Shown piece after piece: positions 16,093-24,522 of a stretch of DNA of 64,000 nucleotides. Origin of the DNA: MED-G78 sp964546275 (GTDB lineage Bacteria > Pseudomonadota > Gammaproteobacteria > Magnimaribacterales > D2472); assembly GCA_964546275.1 (NCBI GenBank), contig CAZJJG010000003.1:1-64000 (forward strand), read 5' to 3'. A program made the translations under genes and the position numbers. The notes beneath the pieces are model-generated. The model saw nothing but the letters and a program-made list of their open reading frames with translations. It searched no databases and had not been told where the DNA came from. The first letter of the stretch is position 1; the number at the start of each line of letters is the position of its first letter.

Positions 16093-17318
16093 TACTCACC
16101 TTTAGCCCAATTCAAAAATTTTGAAATAAGGCTTTGATTACTTTCAAGGGTGAAATTTTCTTTTTTCTGCATATAGCCATGTGAAACAAGGCCAATTGAA
16201 GTTGCATAGATAGGATTTTGTAGAATATTCTCCATACCTTGGAATTTATTAGGCACTCCCAATCTCACACTTGTCTGGAAAATTGACTCTGCTAATTCTA
16301 TAACTCCTTCCATTTTAGAAGTTCCACCAGTTAGAACTATCCCTGCAGGAATTTTATCTTCAAAACCATTTCTGCTAATTTCTGCTTTTACTAATTGGCA
16401 TAATTCGATATACCTTGGCTCTATAAATCCAGCTAAGGTTCTTCTAGCTAACTCCGTTGGGGGTCTTCCGCCTACTCCTCGAACCTCTATAACTTCTTCA
16501 TCATTAGTAAATTCAGGAACAGCACAGCCTTGTCTTTGTTTAATATCTTCTGCTTCTGGTGTCGGAGTTCTTAATGCTACAGCAATATCATTGGTAACCA
16601 TATCCCCTGCTATAGGTATATTTCCAGTAAATCCAATTGATCCAGCTTGAAAGATTGCAATATCTGTAGTTCCACCACCAATATCCACTAAACAAACGCC
16701 TAAATCTTTTTCATCATCAGATAATATTGAGTGCGAACTTGCTAATTGTTCTAAAACATAACCTTCTACTTTAAGACCACAATTTTTTATACATTTTTGA
16801 ATATTCATGACAGCATTGTTGGAGCATGTTACTAGATGAACTCTTGCTTCCAGCCTAACACCTGACATGCCTAAGGGATCTTTAATACAATCCTGATCAT
16901 CAATAACAAATTCTTGAGGAATAACATGCAATACTTTTTGATCCGAGGGTATTGCAATAGCTTGAGCTGATTCAATAACTCTCTCTATGTCAGAAGATGA
17001 AACCTCTTTATCTTTTATCGCCTCAATACCTTGAGAGTTAAAACTTCTTATGTGATTTCCAGCTATACCCACAAAAACTGATTTAATTTTTTCTTCAATC
17101 ATTGATTGAGCTTGTTCTACAGCTTTTTGAATTGCGTCAGTAGTTACATCAATATTAACTACTACACCCTTTTTTAGACCACTAGATGGATATGATCCAA
17201 GAGCAATAATCTCAAGATTATCTTGAGAATCATGTTTGCCAACTATGCATACCACTTTAGAAGTTCCAATATCTAAACCAACAACAATTTCTGCTTCTTT
17301 TAAAGAATTATTTGCCAT
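16089..17318 (-). CDS. ftsA: Cell division protein FtsA
   Basis: FtsA is the actin-like protein that anchors FtsZ to the inner membrane and recruits late division proteins. The 409 residues include the ATPase blocks VVGLDIGTSKVVCIVG, VCLVDIGGGTTDIAIF and IVLTGGTSKMEGV. The C-terminus SLISKFLNWAKGEY is the amphipathic membrane-targeting helix. In most gammaproteobacteria ftsZ follows directly; here ftsA is the last gene of the cluster and the rpsF promoter begins in its stop codon. Confidence 0.97.
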   Translation of the reverse strand: MANNSLKEAEIVVGLDIGTSKVVCIVGKHDSQDNLEIIALGSYPSSGLKKGVVVNIDVTTDAIQKAVEQAQSMIEEKIKSVFVGIAGNHIRSFNSQGIEAIKDKEVSSSDIERVIESAQAIAIPSDQKVLHVIPQEFVIDDQDCIKDPLGMSGVRLEARVHLVTCSNNAVMNIQKCIKNCGLKVEGYVLEQLASSHSILSDDEKDLGVCLVDIGGGTTDIAIFQAGSIGFTGNIPIAGDMVTNDIAVALRTPTPEAEDIKQRQGCAVPEFTNDEEVIEVRGVGGRPPTELARRTLAGFIEPRYIELCQLVKAEISRNGFEDKIPAGIVLTGGTSKMEGVIELAESIFQTSVRLGVPNKFQGMENILQNPIYATSIGLVSHGYMQKKENFTLESNQSLISKFLNWAKGEY

Positions 17319-17937
17319 AATTTAATGCTACTCCATCTTTATATCTTAAATCTATCATACTCGGAATGGACTTATTTTCGTATATATAATTCATGGTTTG
17401 TTCAAATACATGTAATCTTTCTGCTGAAATATCTTTGCCAAACTTTATCGTAGTTTTATTTGCTAAAAATAATGTCCACCCTGATGAGTATTTAAAATTA
17501 AGCTTTATTAACTGTAAATCTTTTAGTGATTCTTTATTTTTAATAGAATCTATTAAATTTCTAGCTTCGTTTAATTGATTGCTCGGACAAAAAACCTGAG
17601 CAAGTGAGGTGTTGGTATTATCAAATTTAAAAGTATTAATATCTGAGTCAACATAATATTTTTCATTCCAAATAAATATTGGATTTTTGGTATCAAGAAT
17701 TATCTTAATGTTTCCATTTATTCTAAAATCAATCTTGAAGTCTTTAATCCAGTCTTGCTGTAATAAAGCATTTTTAATATCTTTTCGAGAATGAAGTGAT
17801 TTTAATTCTGAGATTAATTCATTTTGAGCTTTATATACAAAGCCATCATTAAAAAAAATTTCTATATCTTTATTTTTACTGCATCCAGAAATAATTATTA
17901 AAATACATAAAAAGTAAAAATATTTAAAATTCAGCAT
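17308..17937 (-). CDS. ftsQ: Cell division protein FtsQ, with an unusual lipobox-like N-terminus
   Basis: FtsQ scaffolds FtsL and FtsB and carries a periplasmic POTRA domain. The 209 residues contain a POTRA-like part (about 30-75, with WIKDFKIDFRINGNIKIILD) and a beta domain with SGWTLFLANKTTIKFGK and the closing IDLRYKDGVALNYG, both matching FtsQ. It is shorter than usual (about 276 in E. coli), and the cytoplasmic tail is only about six residues. The hydrophobic segment ends in IISGC-S with cysteine at 19, which reads as a lipobox with serine at +2. Either this is a chance match inside a normal transmembrane anchor, or this FtsQ is a lipoprotein. It overlaps ddlB and ftsA, as expected in the cluster. 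Confidence 0.9.
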   Translation of the reverse strand: MLNFKYFYFLCILIIISGCSKNKDIEIFFNDGFVYKAQNELISELKSLHSRKDIKNALLQQDWIKDFKIDFRINGNIKIILDTKNPIFIWNEKYYVDSDINTFKFDNTNTSLAQVFCPSNQLNEARNLIDSIKNKESLKDLQLIKLNFKYSSGWTLFLANKTTIKFGKDISAERLHVFEQTMNYIYENKSIPSMIDLRYKDGVALNYGK

Positions 17938-18850
17938 CTTTAATTATTGTATTAATTAACTCTTTATAAGAAATGCCATTGAGTTCAGCTGACCTAGGAA
18001 GGCAACTATGAGAAGTCATACCTGGGACAGTATTAATCTCTAAAATATAAAAACTTCCATGGGTATCTTGAAGAATATCAACTCTAGCCCATCCTGAGCA
18101 ATTAAATGCATTAAAGGCTTTTATAGATAAATGAGTAACTATTTCTTTCTCACTCTTATTCAAATTAGCTTCTATTAATTGAGTATCATTTGATAAATAT
18201 TTGGCATCATAATCATAAAAACTATTATTAGTCTTAATCTCAAGAATGGGCAGACATTTATTATTAATAATTGAAACGGTATATTCTTTATATTTAATAG
18301 CTTCTTCAAAGATAAAAGCTCTGTCTGGATTACTTGCAAGCTGGATTGCATTAATTAGATCATTTTTTGAACTTATCTCAAAAATATCAATGCTTGAGCC
18401 ATCCTCTTCTGGCTTTAAAAATAAATCTTTTATCTCTATATTATATTTCTCATGGAATATCTCAAAAGGTGATTGAATATCATCGTGAAGTTTATTTACA
18501 GAAAATCCTCTCGGAGTTGGAAGAGATTCTTTTTCTAAAATATCTTTAAAAGAAGATTTATTCCAGGTATTAGAACACGCTAAATAACCTGAACCAGTAT
18601 ACAAAATATTTAATTCATCTAATTTTTTTTGTAGCTGACCACTTTCACCCTCATGGCCATGTAATGCAATAAAAACTAAATCATGTTGTTTAAGATGCTC
18701 TAAGTCTCTAAGTTCATTCAAATCTATTAAAAATACTTCATGCCCAAGATCAATTAATGCGTCATATACACGATTGCCACTTTGAAGAGAGACCTCTCTC
18801 TCAGATGATGAGCCTCCATACAAAACTACAATATTTTTTAAATCTGCCAT
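17924..18850 (-). CDS. ddlB: D-alanine--D-alanine ligase
   Basis: Ddl joins two D-alanines with ATP for the UDP-MurNAc pentapeptide. The 308-residue ATP-grasp protein has VLYGGSSSEREVSLQSG, the FIALHGHEGESGQLQ active-site block, KPEEDGSSIDIF, RVDILQDTHGSFYILEINTVPGMTSHS with the metal ligands, and LPRSAE. It overlaps murC upstream and ftsQ downstream by 13-14 bp, the standard dcw order murC-ddlB-ftsQ. Confidence 0.96.
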   Translation of the reverse strand: MADLKNIVVLYGGSSSEREVSLQSGNRVYDALIDLGHEVFLIDLNELRDLEHLKQHDLVFIALHGHEGESGQLQKKLDELNILYTGSGYLACSNTWNKSSFKDILEKESLPTPRGFSVNKLHDDIQSPFEIFHEKYNIEIKDLFLKPEEDGSSIDIFEISSKNDLINAIQLASNPDRAFIFEEAIKYKEYTVSIINNKCLPILEIKTNNSFYDYDAKYLSNDTQLIEANLNKSEKEIVTHLSIKAFNAFNCSGWARVDILQDTHGSFYILEINTVPGMTSHSCLPRSAELNGISYKELINTIIKDAEF

Positions 18851-20229
18851 TTCTTTTTAATAACTTCACAGATTGAAGAGATACTTCCTGCACCTTGCGT
18901 GACTAGAATATCAAAACTATTGGTAGAATTTTTTATATCACCTAAAATTAATTCTTTTGAAGTGTGGTTAGCGTTTAGATGTCCATTTTGCTTAATACTT
19001 TCTAGCAATTTTCTTGATGATATTCCTTTAATGGGAAGCTCGCTGGCAGGATATATATCAAATAATAATAGAGTATCTGTAGTTGATAGCACTTCAATAA
19101 AGTCATTGTAAAGTTGAGCTGTTCTAGTATATCTATGAGGCTCGAATATCATGCAAATTCTTTTATTTGGAAAAGCTTGATGAATAGCACTTATGGTTGA
19201 TTTAATTTCTTCAGGATGATGACCATAATCATCTATAAAAGTTATTTTTTTATTATTAATTACAAGTTTAGATTTTTCAAAACGTCTTGAAACGCCTTTA
19301 AAATTTTTAAGACCATTTTGAATATATTTAATTGATATGCCTTCTTCAATAGCAGCTGCTATTGATGCTGCTGCATTATAAAGATTATGTTTACCTGGCA
19401 TTGGAAGGCTAAATGCATATGTCTTGTCTTGTATATGATCAATGATATTAAAATTTTGAAAATGCTTTTTATAATTTACATTTGTAATTTGATAATTACT
19501 CTTAGATGAGAAGCCAAAAGATATTTGTCTTCTTGGCACTTTTTTAGCAATAGCTCTAACATTTTTATCATCTTTATTGATAATAAGCGCTCCATAAAAT
19601 GGAATGTTTTCAGCAAACATTTGAAATGATTTTAAGAGTTTGTCTATGTCATTATCGTAGTGACTAAGATGATCATTATCAATATTTGTGAATACGCCTA
19701 CATCTGGCTGGAGATGAAGAAAAGATCCATCACTCTCATCCGCCTCTGCAATTAAATAATTTCCAGTTCCTAATTCTGAATTCTTACCAATACCTAAAAC
19801 TTTTCCACCTACAATATAAGTAGGACTTAATATAGCCTCGCTAAAAATATTTGCGATCATGCTAGTTGTGGTAGTTTTACCATGGCTTCCTGCAACAGCT
19901 ATGCTTTCATATCCTCTCATTAAACTTCCTAGCATTTGAGCTCTAGGGATAATGGTTATGCCTTCTCTTTTTGCTTTTCTATATTCTGGATTTGAACTTC
20001 TAATGGCTGATGACATTACAAGCAAATCTGCTTTTCCAACATTTTTTTCATCATGCTTATAATAAATTTTTGCACCGAGATCTTTTAAATCTTTCAATTC
20101 TTTTGATCGATTTAAATCTGAGCCGCTAATCGAGTAACCCTTTCTTACCAATAGATAAGCAATACCAATCATTCCAGAACCACCAATTCCTACAAAATGT
20201 ATATGTTTTATTTTTTTTAATGGTTTCAT
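18838..20229 (-). CDS. murC: UDP-N-acetylmuramate--L-alanine ligase
   Basis: MurC adds L-alanine to UDP-MurNAc, the first peptide step of peptidoglycan. The 463-residue Mur ligase has the N-terminal UDP-binding HFVGIGGSGMIGIA, the ATP P-loop VAGSHGKTTTTSMI (about residue 115), EADESDGSFL, FTNIDNDHLSHYDND, and the C-terminal DDYGHHPEEIKST with FEPHRYTRT. Length is normal. It overlaps murG by one base. Confidence 0.97.
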   Translation of the reverse strand: MKPLKKIKHIHFVGIGGSGMIGIAYLLVRKGYSISGSDLNRSKELKDLKDLGAKIYYKHDEKNVGKADLLVMSSAIRSSNPEYRKAKREGITIIPRAQMLGSLMRGYESIAVAGSHGKTTTTSMIANIFSEAILSPTYIVGGKVLGIGKNSELGTGNYLIAEADESDGSFLHLQPDVGVFTNIDNDHLSHYDNDIDKLLKSFQMFAENIPFYGALIINKDDKNVRAIAKKVPRRQISFGFSSKSNYQITNVNYKKHFQNFNIIDHIQDKTYAFSLPMPGKHNLYNAAASIAAAIEEGISIKYIQNGLKNFKGVSRRFEKSKLVINNKKITFIDDYGHHPEEIKSTISAIHQAFPNKRICMIFEPHRYTRTAQLYNDFIEVLSTTDTLLLFDIYPASELPIKGISSRKLLESIKQNGHLNANHTSKELILGDIKNSTNSFDILVTQGAGSISSICEVIKKKWQI

Positions 20230-21272
20230 TACGTGCTCTGATTAAAAATTGATTTAAAAATTATAGTAGTTGCATCTTGGTGATTAAATTTTAAAGTTAA
20301 TTTTTGCCAGCTTAAATATTTTTCTTCTTTTATTATGAGTTTTATTTTATCCCTTAGATCCTGTATGCCATCTTTTTGTTCATGTATTACTCCCATGCCT
20401 TCTTTTTGAATATATTCTGCATTAAATAGCTGATGATTATCTATAGCATTAGGTAAAGGAATCATTAATAAACCTTTTTTCATTGATACAGTCTCAGATA
20501 AGCTTAATGCCCCTGCTCTTGATATAACAAAATCACACCAATTAATTAATTCTTGAGGGTTATTATAAAATTCTCTGATTTCAATATTACTTGAGCCTTC
20601 ATAAAGCTTTGATACTTCTTCTTTTTTACCCTTGCCACATTGGTGTTTTATTGAAATTGGGTATTTTAAATTTTTTAAAGCGGTTGGGATATTGTCATTA
20701 AGATATTTTGCTCCCTGACTTCCCCCAGTTATATAAATTTTAATATTATTATTTTCATCTGTATGTGATGAAGCTTTAAAAGATTCCCTAATGGGATTTC
20801 CTACAATTTCTGTATTATTTATTATCTTGTCATGTAATGGCATTCCAAGAAAAATTCTTTTAGCAAATTTTGAAGATAATTTATTTGCTGATCCAAGAAT
20901 TGCATTCTGCTCATGTACAAATATCGGTTTACTCATAATTGCTGCTGCAATAGTTACTGGAATTGTAATAAATCCTCCAAAAACAATAACGCTATCAATC
21001 TTATTCTTGTAAATAATTCTGAGTAACTTAAAAATATTTATTGGGAGTTGTATAAGAACAAAAATTTTATTAAAAACTCCATTGCCTCTAAAGCCCTGCA
21101 TATTTATTACCTGATGCTCAATTCCTGGAACAGTTTGGATAGCATTTTTTTCAATTAAGCTATTAGTACCTAAAAACATAGCTTCATGTCCGTTTTTAAT
21201 AAACTCTTCTGCTACTGCTATTGCTGGGTAAATATGCCCTCCTGTCTTGGCTGCTGCAACTAAGATTTTCAT
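20229..21272 (-). CDS. murG: UDP-GlcNAc lipid I glycosyltransferase MurG
   Basis: MurG transfers GlcNAc to lipid I, giving lipid II on the inner leaflet. The 347 residues have the GT-B fold marks: the first glycine loop is KTGGHIYPA (usually GGTGGH), then VFGGFITIPVTIAA, HEQNAILGSANK, ITGGSQGAKYLND and DFVISRAGALSLSE with the UDP-GlcNAc-binding RAGA. The change of the first two glycines to Ala-Lys in the N-terminal loop is noticeable, but the rest is intact. Confidence 0.96.
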   Translation of the reverse strand: MKILVAAAKTGGHIYPAIAVAEEFIKNGHEAMFLGTNSLIEKNAIQTVPGIEHQVINMQGFRGNGVFNKIFVLIQLPINIFKLLRIIYKNKIDSVIVFGGFITIPVTIAAAIMSKPIFVHEQNAILGSANKLSSKFAKRIFLGMPLHDKIINNTEIVGNPIRESFKASSHTDENNNIKIYITGGSQGAKYLNDNIPTALKNLKYPISIKHQCGKGKKEEVSKLYEGSSNIEIREFYNNPQELINWCDFVISRAGALSLSETVSMKKGLLMIPLPNAIDNHQLFNAEYIQKEGMGVIHEQKDGIQDLRDKIKLIIKEEKYLSWQKLTLKFNHQDATTIIFKSIFNQST

Positions 21273-21275
21273 ATT

Positions 21276-22376
21276 TTAATTAAAATTATTTTCATTATTA
21301 ATTCTTAATACTATAGCTATAAAAGACATCATTATTATCATGCTTGTGCCTCCATAGCTTATAAATGGTAATGTTAAACCTTTTGTAGGAAGAAGGCCTA
21401 TGTTAACTGCTAAATTGAATAATGCTTGAATGGAAATTAAAAAACCAATTCCAAAAGCAACAAATCCCTGAAAGAATCTCTTTAATGCTAAAGATTGCAA
21501 TGCAACTGAAAATATAGCAAATATCATTATTGAATATAATGATATTAATAAAATAACACCAAAGATACCTAGCTCTTCTACTAAAACAGCAAATATAAAG
21601 TCAGTATGGGCTTCAGGTAAGAAAAGATTCTTTTGAAAACTATTTCCTAACCCTAATCCAAACCAGTTAGCTTGCCCTATACCTATTAATGAATTACTTA
21701 ATTGCCAACCTGCTCCAAGCTGAACAGTAAATGGATCCATAAATGACATAACTCTAGTTAATCTAAATGGAGTGAAATAGATTGCAACGAAACCAAGCCC
21801 GCCTAACAGAAGAATCAATAAGCTAAATTGAAAAAATGATATTCCAGCAAAAAATAAAATAGCTACAACAACCGCGCATATAATTGCAGTAGTGCCTAGA
21901 TCTGGTTGAGATAAAATTAAAAATGAAACAATTCCTAAAAGCAGTAATGGTTTAAGGAAGCCCCTGAATGAACTAATTTCTTCCATGCGTCTAACACAAT
22001 ATCCTGATGTGTATAAAATCATACTAAATTTGCATATTTCTGCTGGCTGGATATTGATTGGTCCAAGTCTAATCCATCTTATGCTCCCATTGACTTCAGT
22101 TCCGACTCCTGGAATAAATAATGCAATTAATAATAAAATACTAATAAGTAGAAACAACCAATCTGTTTTCTCTAATAAACTTGATGGGGTTATTAAAAAT
22201 ATTGTGAATATAAATATTCCTATACCGATAAATAAAGCCTGTCTTGTAGCAAAGTGAAATGGATTGCCTGTTAAGTTATCTGCGATATATATACTTGATG
22301 ATGTCACCATAATTAAACCAAGACTAACTAATCCTATTAAGGAGATAATAAGGAAGATGTTATTTTTATAAATCAA
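21276..22376 (-). CDS. ftsW: Septal peptidoglycan glycosyltransferase FtsW
   Basis: FtsW is a SEDS-family polymerase acting with FtsI. The 366-residue protein has about ten transmembrane segments. Conserved loops are NGSIRWIRLGPINIQPAEICK, LSQPDLGTTAII, the periplasmic PEAHTDFIFAVLVEELG, and GLLPTKGLTLPFISYGG with the SEDS-type ending. It overlaps murD by 4 bp and precedes murG. Confidence 0.97.
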   Translation of the reverse strand: MIYKNNIFLIISLIGLVSLGLIMVTSSSIYIADNLTGNPFHFATRQALFIGIGIFIFTIFLITPSSLLEKTDWLFLLISILLLIALFIPGVGTEVNGSIRWIRLGPINIQPAEICKFSMILYTSGYCVRRMEEISSFRGFLKPLLLLGIVSFLILSQPDLGTTAIICAVVVAILFFAGISFFQFSLLILLLGGLGFVAIYFTPFRLTRVMSFMDPFTVQLGAGWQLSNSLIGIGQANWFGLGLGNSFQKNLFLPEAHTDFIFAVLVEELGIFGVILLISLYSIMIFAIFSVALQSLALKRFFQGFVAFGIGFLISIQALFNLAVNIGLLPTKGLTLPFISYGGTSMIIMMSFIAIVLRINNENNFN

Positions 22377-23425
22377 TTAAAAAGAATCTCCTTTAATAAT
22401 TTATTAAAATATTCCCCTCTTTCTTCAAAATTTTTAAAATCATTTCCGCTTGGGTAGCCCGGAGAAAATAATATATTTCTAAATTCTTTAGCTTTAGAGA
22501 TATGAATTAAAACTTCTTGTAAATTACTAAAAATATTTTTTTTAGGATGTTTGATACATTTATCAATATCTAAACTATGGGAACCAAAAATAAAAACTTC
22601 ATCAGGGCCCTCAATCTTAAAACTACTAAAACCCTCCTTTTCAGGATTGCCACATAGTAATAAGTTGTATTTCTGTAATTTAAAACAATCATTTGCTTTG
22701 TCTATAGCATATTGTAAAGAGTGCATATTGGTTGATTTAGAATCATTCACCACTGCATCATTAATAAATTCAAATCTAAAAGGCAAATCTTTTAAGCGCA
22801 TATTTTCTGCCTGTTTGCCTGTTATCCATTCATATATCTTGTAAGGATTTTCTAGGTTTGAGGATGCTTTTGCTTCTAGTATCTTTTCTTTACAAGATTT
22901 GTAATTTTCAAAATTGCCATGATAATCAAGGTGATCAGGTGCAATATTAAGAAGAATTCCGTAATCAAGTTGTATTTCATGAATTTTATCTAGCTGTTGG
23001 CTAGATAATTCAATAATAGAAAAATCTGCTCCATTATTTAAGCTATCAAGCACTGGATCTCCAATATTTCCTATTAAATTAACTTTATAAGTTTTATTTA
23101 ATAGCTGAAAGAGATGAAAACAAGTTGTACTTTTTCTATTAGTGCCAGTAATTCCAATTTTTATAGAAGAATCTTCATTAAAAAAAATATCTATATCTGT
23201 CTTGATGCCAGTTTGTGATAAAGCGTCTAATTTTTTATATTTTTCTTTACTTATTCCTGGGCTGCAATAAATTACATACCAAGCAGCTTCAAGTTCATTT
23301 GTAAATTTTTCTGATATGTATAGCTCTTTATTGTCATCGAATATTTCGTATTCAACATTATTTTTAATAAGGTATCTTTCAATAGATCTTCCAGTTACTC
23401 CATAGCCGTATATTAATGACTTCAC
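22373..23425 (-). CDS. murD: UDP-MurNAc-L-Ala--D-Glu ligase MurD, shortened form
   Basis: MurD adds D-glutamate to UDP-MurNAc-L-Ala. Position and motifs identify it: N-terminal YGYGVTGRS, ELSSQQLD, NIAPDHLDYHGNFENY with the lysine to be carbamylated at about K179, and VVNDSKSTN at 225-233. It has 350 residues against about 440 usually. Between K179 and the DSK motif only about 45 residues remain, where E. coli has about 120, so roughly 70 residues of the central ATPase domain are missing with no frameshift. The P-loop reads GTNRKST (94-100): the usual glycine is arginine at 97. Both termini are intact, and the gene is still tightly coupled to ftsW, so I read it as a functional minimal MurD rather than a pseudogene. 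Confidence 0.9.
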   Translation of the reverse strand: MKSLIYGYGVTGRSIERYLIKNNVEYEIFDDNKELYISEKFTNELEAAWYVIYCSPGISKEKYKKLDALSQTGIKTDIDIFFNEDSSIKIGITGTNRKSTTCFHLFQLLNKTYKVNLIGNIGDPVLDSLNNGADFSIIELSSQQLDKIHEIQLDYGILLNIAPDHLDYHGNFENYKSCKEKILEAKASSNLENPYKIYEWITGKQAENMRLKDLPFRFEFINDAVVNDSKSTNMHSLQYAIDKANDCFKLQKYNLLLCGNPEKEGFSSFKIEGPDEVFIFGSHSLDIDKCIKHPKKNIFSNLQEVLIHISKAKEFRNILFSPGYPSGNDFKNFEERGEYFNKLLKEILFN

Positions 23426-23436
23426 GAAGCAGTTCT

Positions 23437-24522
23437 TTACCTTATTTTAAGGGTTGCTAAAGCAATCAATATTAAGATAATTGTTATGATCCAAAACCTA
23501 ACTATAATCTTTGGCTCTTCCCACCCTTTGAGCTCAAAATGATGATGAATAGGTGCCATGAGGAAAACTCTTTTTCCTCTTAATTTAAAAGATATAACTT
23601 GAATTGCAACACTCAATGTTTCTATTACAAAAACGCCAGCCATGACGGCAAAGACTAATTCATGCCTTAAAATAACAGCAATTATCCCTAAAATTGCTCC
23701 TAGTGTGAGCGATCCTACGTCACCCATAAATATTTGAGCTGGATAAGTGTTGTACCATAAAAACCCAATGCCCGAGCCCATTAAAGCTCCACAGAATACT
23801 ATCAACTCTCCAGATATCTCCAAATGAGGAAGATATAAATAATCTGCAATTACAGTATTACCCATTCCATATGCAATTAATCCAAGAGCCCCAGCAATCA
23901 GGATAGTTGGCAATATTGCTAAACCATCTAAACCGTCTGTTAGGTTCACAGCATTTGAAGAACCAACAACTACAAATGTTCCAACAAGTATAAATAAGAA
24001 AGGGCTCATGCTAATTAAAAGATCTTTATAAAAAGGAACAATAAAAGCTGTTTCAGGAGATGTTTCTGCAGAAATATATAAATATGCTGATGCGCAGAAT
24101 GCAAAAAATGTTTGTAAAATAATTTTTTGTTTACTTGATAAGCCATCTGAACTCTTTGATTTTATTTTAAGAAAATCATCTAAAAAACCTACAGAACCAA
24201 AACTAATAGTTACAAATAAAACTACCCATATATATCTATTCCCTAGGTCTCCCCAAAGTAATGTAGAAATAACTAAAGAAAGTAAGATCAGAAGTCCTCC
24301 CATCGTTGGCGTGCCGGTCTTTTTATAGTGACTTTTAGGTCCATCTACTCGAACATGCTGCTCAAACTGAAGGCGCTTTAATAAATTAATTACAAAAGGT
24401 CCTAAGAATATTGAAATAAGAAGTGCTGTTGCGGTAGCACCGATAGTTCTTACAGTTAAATATCTTAAAATATCAAAACCAGGATCTGTATTTACTAGAA
24501 TTGTTCCTAAATATTCAAACAT
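23437..24522 (-). CDS. mraY: Phospho-MurNAc-pentapeptide transferase MraY
   Basis: MraY makes lipid I by moving phospho-MurNAc-pentapeptide onto undecaprenyl phosphate. The 361-residue, ten-helix protein has KKTGTPTMGGLLIL, SVGFLDDFLKIKSKSSDGLS with the aspartate pair, SNAVNLTDGLDGLAI, and FMGDVGSLTLGAILG followed by APIHHHFELKGW, all diagnostic for the family. It overlaps the end of murF by 8 bp. Confidence 0.98.
   Translation of the reverse strand: MFEYLGTILVNTDPGFDILRYLTVRTIGATATALLISIFLGPFVINLLKRLQFEQHVRVDGPKSHYKKTGTPTMGGLLILLSLVISTLLWGDLGNRYIWVVLFVTISFGSVGFLDDFLKIKSKSSDGLSSKQKIILQTFFAFCASAYLYISAETSPETAFIVPFYKDLLISMSPFLFILVGTFVVVGSSNAVNLTDGLDGLAILPTILIAGALGLIAYGMGNTVIADYLYLPHLEISGELIVFCGALMGSGIGFLWYNTYPAQIFMGDVGSLTLGAILGIIAVILRHELVFAVMAGVFVIETLSVAIQVISFKLRGKRVFLMAPIHHHFELKGWEEPKIIVRFWIITIILILIALATLKIR

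Noticed and set aside
22373..23425. murD as a pseudogene
   Set aside because: The frame is intact, both terminal domains and DHLDYH and DSKSTN motifs are kept, and the gene is coupled to ftsW. Deletion within a functional gene fits better.
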